Shown here: piece after piece, positions 59,570 to 64,000 of the stretch
Position numbering within the stretch: the stretch's first letter is position 1
How the letters are laid out: the number at the start of each line of letters is the position of its first letter
Origin: JACVRW01 sp038323835
GTDB taxonomy: Bacteria > Actinomycetota > Thermoleophilia > Solirubrobacterales > Thermoleophilaceae
Direction: 5' to 3'
DNA length: 64,000 nucleotides
Assembly: GCA_038323835.1 (NCBI GenBank)
Contig: JBBQHI010000009.1
Span: 26,529-90,528, forward strand
The notes under the pieces: generated by a model
Databases searched by the model: none
Told to the model about the DNA's origin: nothing
The model's input: the letters and a program-made list of their open reading frames with translations, nothing else
Position numbers and translations under genes: made by a program

Positions 59570-60966
59570 CAGCCCTGCCCGTTCTGGGCGGAGGGCGCGT
59601 CACCGGAGCGGTCCCGGTACATGCTGGCGAATCGCGGGTACTTCGGCAGGAAGGTGAGGGTCACGGACCCGATCGGGCCGTTGCGGTGCTTGGCGATCAC
59701 CAGGTCGGCCTCGCCCTGGCGCTCGGACTCCTTGTCGTAGTAGTCCTCGCGGTACACGAACATGACCAGGTCGGCGTCCTGCTCGAGCTGGCCGCTCTCG
59801 CGAAGGTCGGACAGCATCGGCAGCGGCGGGTGGCGGCTCTCCACCGCGCGCGAGAGCTGCGACACGGCGATCACCGGGATCTCGAGCTCGCGGGCGAGGA
59901 TCTTCAGTCCTCGGCTGATCTGGCCGACCTGCTCAACGCGGCTGTCGCTCCGGCCGTCCGCGCGGACGAGCTGGAGGTAGTCCACCACGATCAGTCCCAG
60001 CCCACCCTGGCGGGAGTGGAGGCGGCGGGCCTTCGCACGCATCTCGAGCACGCCGATGTCGCTCGAGTCGTCCATGAAGATCGGAGCGCTGGCCAGCTTC
60101 TCCACCGCGTTGAGCACCTTGGGCCAGCGGTCGCCGCGCACCCTGCCCTTCCGGAGCTCGTCGCTCGACACCTTGGCCTGCGACGCGATGAAGCGGTGGG
60201 CCAGCTCGGTCTCGGACATCTCCAGGGAGAACAACGCCACCGGCACGCCGTGGTCGATGGCCGCGTTCTCGGCGATGTTCGTGGCCAGGGTGGACTTGCC
60301 CATCGAGGGGCGGGCGGCGAGCACGATCAGGTTCCCGGGCTGGAAGCCGCCGGTGAGCGCGTCGAGATCCGGGAAGCCGGAGGGCGTGCCGGTGAGCCCC
60401 ACGTCCGTGCGCGAGAGCTCCTCCAGCTTGTCGATCTCCGCGTGGAGGACGGCCTCCAGGGAGCGCATCTCGGCCGTGCCGCCGTCGTGGCCGATGCGGA
60501 AGAGCGCCGCCTCGGCCCGTTCGATCAGCTCGCGCGGGTCGCCCTGCTGGGACAGCACGGCGGCCTGGATCTCGCGGGTGGTGCTGAGCACCGCCCGCAG
60601 GAGGGCGTCGTCCCGGACGATCCGGGCGTAGTCCATGACCGCGCCGACGGCGGGCACCACTGAGGGCAGGGAGTGCACGTAGGCCTCGCCCCCGGCCTGC
60701 TCCAGCTCGCCCGCGCGGCGGAGGTCGTCGCAGACCGTGAGGGCGTCCACGGCCTCCGGCTCCGCCTTCTCCTTCAGGCGGATCATGGAGCCGAAGATCA
60801 GCTGATGGCGGGGCCGGTAGAAGTGGGCGGCCTTGAGCCCGACCTCGAGCACCAGCCCATCGATGGCCTGCTCGGTGAGCAGGATCGCACCGAGGACAGA
60901 GGCCTCGGCCTCCTCGTTGTGCGGAGGGACGCTGCCCGCGGTGTCCGGCGGGACGGCGACGGCCAC
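59569..60966 (-). CDS. dnaB: Replicative DNA helicase DnaB
   Basis: 465 residues, GTG 60966. N-terminal helical domain (PPHNEEAEASVLGAILL), RecA-like C-terminal domain with Walker A ARPSMGKSTLA, Walker B LIVVDYLQLV, and the arginine finger region SDLRESGQLEQDADLVMFVYRE. There is no intein. It unwinds DNA at the fork. It is eight bases after rplI, in the conserved rpsF-ssb-rpsR-rplI-dnaB order. Confidence 0.97.
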   Translation of the reverse strand: MAVAVPPDTAGSVPPHNEEAEASVLGAILLTEQAIDGLVLEVGLKAAHFYRPRHQLIFGSMIRLKEKAEPEAVDALTVCDDLRRAGELEQAGGEAYVHSLPSVVPAVGAVMDYARIVRDDALLRAVLSTTREIQAAVLSQQGDPRELIERAEAALFRIGHDGGTAEMRSLEAVLHAEIDKLEELSRTDVGLTGTPSGFPDLDALTGGFQPGNLIVLAARPSMGKSTLATNIAENAAIDHGVPVALFSLEMSETELAHRFIASQAKVSSDELRKGRVRGDRWPKVLNAVEKLASAPIFMDDSSDIGVLEMRAKARRLHSRQGGLGLIVVDYLQLVRADGRSDSRVEQVGQISRGLKILARELEIPVIAVSQLSRAVESRHPPLPMLSDLRESGQLEQDADLVMFVYREDYYDKESERQGEADLVIAKHRNGPIGSVTLTFLPKYPRFASMYRDRSGDAPSAQNGQG

Positions 60967-60974
60967 CGCGGAGC

Positions 60975-61427
60975 TCAGCCCTGGGGCGTGACGATGGTCT
61001 TGACCTCGGCCGTGACTCCGTCCACGACCTCGACCGTGACCATATGGGTGCCCGTGCTGCGGATGGGCTCGGTGAGGAGCACACGGCGCTTGTCGAGCCG
61101 CACTCCCCGGGCCTGGCGAACGGCATCCGCGATCTCCTGGGCGGTGACCGAGCCGAACAGGCGGCCATCGTCACCGGCCTGGTGGGAGATCGTGAGCACG
61201 GTCTTCCGCAGAAGGGCGGCCGTCTCCTCCGCCTTGGCCTCAGCCTCGGCCTCGGCGCGCTCGGCCGCCTCCGCCCGCCGCTGGGACTCCGCTATGGAGG
61301 CCGGCGTGGCGGGCTGGGCGAGCTTGCGCGGGACGAGGTAGTTCCTCAGGTAGCCGGAGGAGACGTCGATCACGGCGCCCCTCTCCCCGAGGGCCTCCAC
61401 GTCCTGGAGCAGGATGGCCTGGGCCAT
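60975..61427 (-). CDS. rplI: 50S ribosomal protein L9
   Basis: 150 residues from ATG 61427, beginning AQAILLQDVEALGERGAVID, with the N-terminal RNA-binding domain (SSGYLRNYLVPRKLA), a connecting helix rich in Ala/Glu and a C-terminal domain (LFGSVTAQEIADAV). The start is two bases after the rpsR stop; the open frame upstream of it is shadow. Confidence 0.97.
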   Translation of the reverse strand: MAQAILLQDVEALGERGAVIDVSSGYLRNYLVPRKLAQPATPASIAESQRRAEAAERAEAEAEAKAEETAALLRKTVLTISHQAGDDGRLFGSVTAQEIADAVRQARGVRLDKRRVLLTEPIRSTGTHMVTVEVVDGVTAEVKTIVTPQG

Positions 61428-61429
61428 GC

Positions 61430-61708
61430 CTATCGATCGCTCACGTACGGCAACAGACCGAGCTCCCGGGCACGCTTGACGGCAGTGGCCAGCTGGGACT
61501 GGTGGCGCCGGCACGCGCCGGTGACGCGTGACGAGCGGATCTTGCCCTTGTCACTGAGGGCACGCCGCAAGGCGCCGACATCCTTGTAGTCGACGATGTC
61601 GGTCTTGTCCCGGCAGAAGGGGCACGCCTTGCGCCGCCCTCCACCCGGAGCCGGCTTGCCGCGTCCTCGCTTACGGTCCCTGGTCGCGCTTCCGCGCTGC
61701 TTGGCCAA
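61430..61708 (-). CDS. rpsR: 30S ribosomal protein S18
   Basis: 92 residues, TTG start at 61708 with GGAG eight bases upstream. S18 core: YKDVGALRRALSDKGKIRSS and GACRRHQSQLATAVKRAREL. CPFC and the later Cys/His form a zinc-binding (C+) version, as in many actinobacteria. The basic N-terminal extension is usual for high-GC Gram-positives. Confidence 0.97.
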   Translation of the reverse strand: MAKQRGSATRDRKRGRGKPAPGGGRRKACPFCRDKTDIVDYKDVGALRRALSDKGKIRSSRVTGACRRHQSQLATAVKRARELGLLPYVSDR

Positions 61709-61737
61709 TGTTCTCCTGCGTGCTCTCTACGTCGGGA

Positions 61738-62196
61738 TCAGAACGGAATGTCGTCGTCCGTCGAGCCACCGGCGGCCACCGGCGCCTGCTGGAAGTCCCC
61801 GGTATCGGCGGGAACGTCGCTCTGCGGCGTGAAGCGGCCACCGTTCTCGCCACCCTCACGGGAACCGAGGAACTGGACGGAGTCGGCAATGATATCCACC
61901 GACTGCCGCTTGTTGCCGCTCTGGTCCTGCCACTCGCGCCACTCGAGGCGCCCGTCCACGGCCACGGGGCGGCCCTTGGCCAGGTACTGAGCGCAGTTCT
62001 CGCCCTGCTGGCCCCAAACGGTGACGTCGAAATAGTTCGGCTTGTCGACCCACTCGCCGCTCGTCTGATCCTTGCGGCGCGTGTTCACGGCCACGCGCAG
62101 ACTGCAGACGGACGTGCCGCCTCCTGTGCTGCGCAGCTCGGGGTCACGTGTGAGGTTCCCCGTGATCACTACGCGGTTGATGTTGGTTGCTGCCAT
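61738..62196 (-). CDS. ssb: Single-stranded DNA-binding protein
   Basis: 152 residues, ATG 62196 behind a strong AAAGGAG site. OB-fold (INRVVITGNLTRDPELRSTG, WVDKPNYFDVTVWG, GRLEWREWQDQSG), a short Gly-rich linker, and the acidic protein-docking tail DDDIPF. It binds ssDNA at forks and recruits partners. A 237-base gap separates it from rpsF. Confidence 0.97.
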   Translation of the reverse strand: MAATNINRVVITGNLTRDPELRSTGGGTSVCSLRVAVNTRRKDQTSGEWVDKPNYFDVTVWGQQGENCAQYLAKGRPVAVDGRLEWREWQDQSGNKRQSVDIIADSVQFLGSREGGENGGRFTPQSDVPADTGDFQQAPVAAGGSTDDDIPF

Positions 62197-62433
62197 TGGT
62201 GTCTCCTTTCCGCTGCCGGCGGATGCTGCGGGTTGTTCGGCCGGGGCACAAGGCTCCGGACGCTGACCAGGCCGCTCTCAACGGGAAACGCGCGCCGGCC
62301 CGGTCGTTCGAAGTGTTTTAGGCGCTGCTGACGAGAACTCACCCCACGTCTGGTCGAGAACCATCCATCGTCTCGCCGCATCCAGACGGAATGAGAGCGG
62401 GCGTGCGGGGATCGCGTGAGCCCGGCCCGGCCG
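62197..62433 (-). other. rpsF-ssb intergenic region
   Basis: 237 bases between rpsF and ssb, where most actinobacteria have only a short gap. I see no open frame with coding character and no clear S6:S18 leader motif. A transcript signal for ssb-rpsR-rplI-dnaB probably lies here; GTTTTAGGCG near 62319 is the only AT-rich patch. Confidence 0.5.
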
Positions 62434-62835
62434 CTACGGCGCTGGGGCGTCCGCCGCGGCACGGGCGGCCACGCGGGTGTCGGTCTGCTCGCGCTCGTCG
62501 CGCCGCCGGGCGCCCTGCTGTTCCGGCGCCGGAGGTACGGGCAGGCCGGGCTTGGTCTTGATGATGCGGAAGCGCAGCAGCCCGTCCGTGATCCGGAGCC
62601 GGGAGTGCAGACGCTCCAGGAGCTCGCGACCACCCTCGAACTGGTAGAGCCGGTACTCGGCCTCCTCGCGGTGGTCGATCTCGAAGGTCATCCGGCGCTG
62701 GCCCCAGTCGTAGTTCCCGACGATCTGGCCGCCACCCTCCTCGATCAGGGACTCGACCTCGCCGATCACGCCCTCGCGCCGCTCGTCCGGAGCGTTGGGG
62801 TCGATCAGAAGCATGAGGTCGTAGAGGCCCGCCAT
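62434..62835 (-). CDS. rpsF: 30S ribosomal protein S6
   Basis: 133 residues from ATG 62835 (MAGLYDLMLLIDPNAPDE); an in-frame GTG 12 bases upstream is an alternative. The S6 fold is clear through VGNYDWGQRRMTFEI and LYQFEGG. The last 30 or so residues are a Pro/Ala/Arg tail longer than in E. coli. No Shine-Dalgarno precedes either start, so translation may be leaderless. Confidence 0.95.
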   Translation of the reverse strand: MAGLYDLMLLIDPNAPDERREGVIGEVESLIEEGGGQIVGNYDWGQRRMTFEIDHREEAEYRLYQFEGGRELLERLHSRLRITDGLLRFRIIKTKPGLPVPPAPEQQGARRRDEREQTDTRVAARAAADAPAP

Positions 62836-62910
62836 CGAGCGGGGCACGATAGCAGCGGAAACGCCGCTCCCCGGGGCGAACGGCGGGCCGCGGTGGCCTT
62901 ACGGATGGCG

Positions 62911-63015
62911 TGATGGCATGGCTCCGGTGCTCGCCCGACGTTGAGTGGCTGCGGTGCTCGCGCGATCAACGATCGCGCTGCGCTCCTCGCCGACGATCGG
63001 GCTGCCCTCCTCGCC
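62911..63015 (+). repeat. Nested palindromic elements upstream of rpsF
   Basis: One element is split: its left part (62911-62940) ends CTCGCCCGACG, and its right part (62992-63015) starts GACGATCGGGC. Between them lies a 51-base second element (62941-62991) with stem GCGCGATC-AAC-GATCGCGC. GACG borders the inner copy on both sides. Removing the inner copy and one GACG restores a perfect GCCCGA-CGA-TCGGGC hairpin. Confidence 0.85.
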
Positions 63016-63044
63016 GGCTTGGGGTCAGCGGGTTTGTCCGCCGG

Positions 63045-63410
63045 GTGCGGTGGGCGAACGTGGGGAGGCTTGCGGCGCTGGCCGCGGCCGCGGTGCTGAT
63101 CGCGTCGGGCGGCCGCGGCTGCCGGACCGCGCCCGTGCGCGTACCCGAGCCTCCGTGGGAGCGGCTTCCCGCGCCCCGGCCGGCGCCGGCCCGCCCGGAC
63201 TCCCGGCACGCACCGCGTGCTCGCCCCGAGCGCCACCGGCGCGCACAGCACATGCCCGTGCAGCCGCCGCGGCCCCGCCCGGCGTCACCTGGTTCTCCAG
63301 CCGTAACCACATCCCCTGGCCGATATGACGCCGGGAGGGCTCCGGGGGGCGTGAGCCCCCCGGTTGGATTCCCGCGTAGCGGGGAGTTCACTCCCGACCC
63401 CGGCCCCTGA
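63045..63410 (+). CDS. Putative small membrane-anchored Pro/Arg-rich protein
   Basis: 121 residues from GTG 63045. Short basic start (VRWANVGRLA), a hydrophobic helix (LAALAAAAVLIASGG), a Cys just after it (GRGCRT), then a Pro/Arg/Ala-rich extracytoplasmic tail. The Cys could be a lipid site, but the lipobox is not canonical. The last 23 codons run through strong hairpins that look structural, so the true C-terminus is uncertain. Function unknown. Confidence 0.45.
   Translation: MRWANVGRLAALAAAAVLIASGGRGCRTAPVRVPEPPWERLPAPRPAPARPDSRHAPRARPERHRRAQHMPVQPPRPRPASPGSPAVTTSPGRYDAGRAPGGVSPPVGFPRSGEFTPDPGP
63342..63395. terminator. Hairpin cluster between convergent genes
   Basis: CCGGGGGGC (63342-63350) pairs with GCCCCCCGG (63355-63363) around a GTGA tetraloop. 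It is followed by CCCGC/GCGGG and GGGAGT/ACTCCC hairpins up to 63395. Being between a plus gene and the minus-strand otsA, it can end transcription from both sides. It overlaps the 3' end of the open frame ending at 63410. Confidence 0.6.
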
Positions 63411-63420
63411 GGGCGCCGGC

Positions 63421-64000
63421 TCAGGACCCGACCGGCGCGTGCCCCTTGCGCTTGGCCTCGATGTCGGCGAGCTGATCGTCCACCCAGTCACCCGGATCCC
63501 GGGCGGTCACGATCCGCTTCAGCCCCTCGGCTCGCCACGAGCGCTCCTCGGCCGACATGCTGAGCGCCCGGTGGATCGCGTCGGCCTGCTCCTGCACGTC
63601 GAACGGGTTCACCGAGAGCGCGAACTCCGCCAGCTCCTCGTGGGCGCCCGTGTTCTCGCTCAGGACGGACACGCCGTTGCGCTCGTTCACGAGCGGTCCC
63701 TCCTTCGCGATCAGGTTCATGCCGTCGAACATCGCGTTGACCATGAGCAGGTCGTAGTGCTTGTACGCGGCGATCGCCTCCTCGAGGTTCTCTCGCAGCC
63801 GCAGCTCGATCGGCATCCAGTCCGTGGTCCCGTGCCGGTGGTTCACCACGGCCACGAGCGCCTCGATCCGCTCCAGGTACTCGGCGTACTCGGGAACGTC
63901 CTGCCGCGAGGGGATGAGGTGCGCGATGAAGGTGACGTTCTCCCGGTACTCGGGCTCGCGGAGTTCTTTGTCGGTGGCTAGTAGTTTTCGGTAAATATTC
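63421..64000 (-). CDS. otsA: Trehalose-6-phosphate synthase, C-terminal part
   Basis: 192 residues before the stop; the 5' part is beyond base 64000. GT20 motifs: HLIPSRQDVPEYAEYL, YKHYDLLMVNAMFDGMNL, AKEGPLVNERNG and LSENTGAHEEL (donor-binding loop). It makes trehalose-6-phosphate from UDP-glucose and glucose-6-phosphate. The last 40 or so bases at the window edge (NIYRKLLATDKE) use AT-rich codons unlike the rest of the gene. Confidence 0.93.
   Translation of the reverse strand, partial: NIYRKLLATDKELREPEYRENVTFIAHLIPSRQDVPEYAEYLERIEALVAVVNHRHGTTDWMPIELRLRENLEEAIAAYKHYDLLMVNAMFDGMNLIAKEGPLVNERNGVSVLSENTGAHEELAEFALSVNPFDVQEQADAIHRALSMSAEERSWRAEGLKRIVTARDPGDWVDDQLADIEAKRKGHAPVGS

Noticed and set aside
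62197..62433. S6:S18 autoregulatory leader RNA
   Set aside because: No matching conserved stem with the CCG-type bulge could be recognised by eye, and the region is downstream, not upstream, of rpsF.

Overview
This window is chromosomal DNA from a high-GC actinobacterium. The gene order fhaA-fhaB-pstP-ftsW-pbpA-pknB, the dnaA/dnaN/recF/gyrB/gyrA origin cluster, the frequent GTG, TTG and probable CTG starts, and the 1-4 base stop/start overlaps all fit. A deep lineage such as Thermoleophilia (Solirubrobacterales-like) is my inference. It rests on the b6-type split cytochrome b, the long GyrB and the DUF4446 and DUF4126 genes, not on a database search.

Layout. 1-9419 (minus strand): the start of a D-Ala-D-Ala ligase, then the Ser/Thr-kinase cell-wall operon, headed by a second kinase with a multi-pass membrane domain. 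9521-13369 (plus): a membrane-anchored protein, DUF4446, prephenate dehydratase, an HNH nuclease and a proline-rich membrane protein. 13431-23075 (minus): a small gene with an internal TAG, gyrA, gyrB, DUF721, recF, dnaN and dnaA. 23382-28948 (plus): rpmH, rnpA, yidD, yidC, khpB (jag), rsmG, parA, parB, tRNA-Ile and a bifunctional nuclease. parS-like sites lie inside dnaN and rsmG. 29019-31348 (minus): a second ddl and a PLP aminotransferase. 31436-39658 (plus, with ymdB on minus): membrane and envelope glycosylation genes and an ABC-2 exporter. 39688-40731 (minus): peptide deformylase and a double-ACT protein. 40871-48603 (plus): hemB, a fused siroheme-decarboxylase-like protein, hemL, a b6-type quinol:cytochrome c reductase (Rieske, cytochrome b, subunit IV fused to cytochrome c), menG and a polyprenyl diphosphate synthase. 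48664-57374: dcd, tatA, tatC, a STAS protein, tRNA-Lys, a class IV aminotransferase and an aminosugar/polysaccharide gene set. 57371-62835 (minus): purA, a DnaC-like loader, dnaB, rplI, rpsR, ssb and rpsF. The window ends in otsA.

How it fits together. The left half is an origin-proximal housekeeping block: initiation, the clamp, supercoiling, ParAB segregation, and ribosome and membrane-insertion genes. The hem-qcr-menG-prenyl synthase run is a coherent respiratory unit that supplies heme, menaquinone and the menaquinol-oxidising complex. The kinase operon would couple growth signals to septal and elongation peptidoglycan synthesis.

The most unusual feature is a family of roughly 45-51 bp dispersed palindromic elements. 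They have a GCCCGATC/GATCGGGC stem with paired base changes between copies, and several sit directly after stop codons. One copy lies in frame inside ddl, one locus is a tandem array touching the hemB promoter, and one copy appears to be inserted inside another with a 4-base duplication. Other points of interest are an interrupted small gene with a near-perfect Shine-Dalgarno after gyrA, probable CTG starts, two types of helicase-loader gene, and a fused AhbB-AhbA-like protein in the heme operon.
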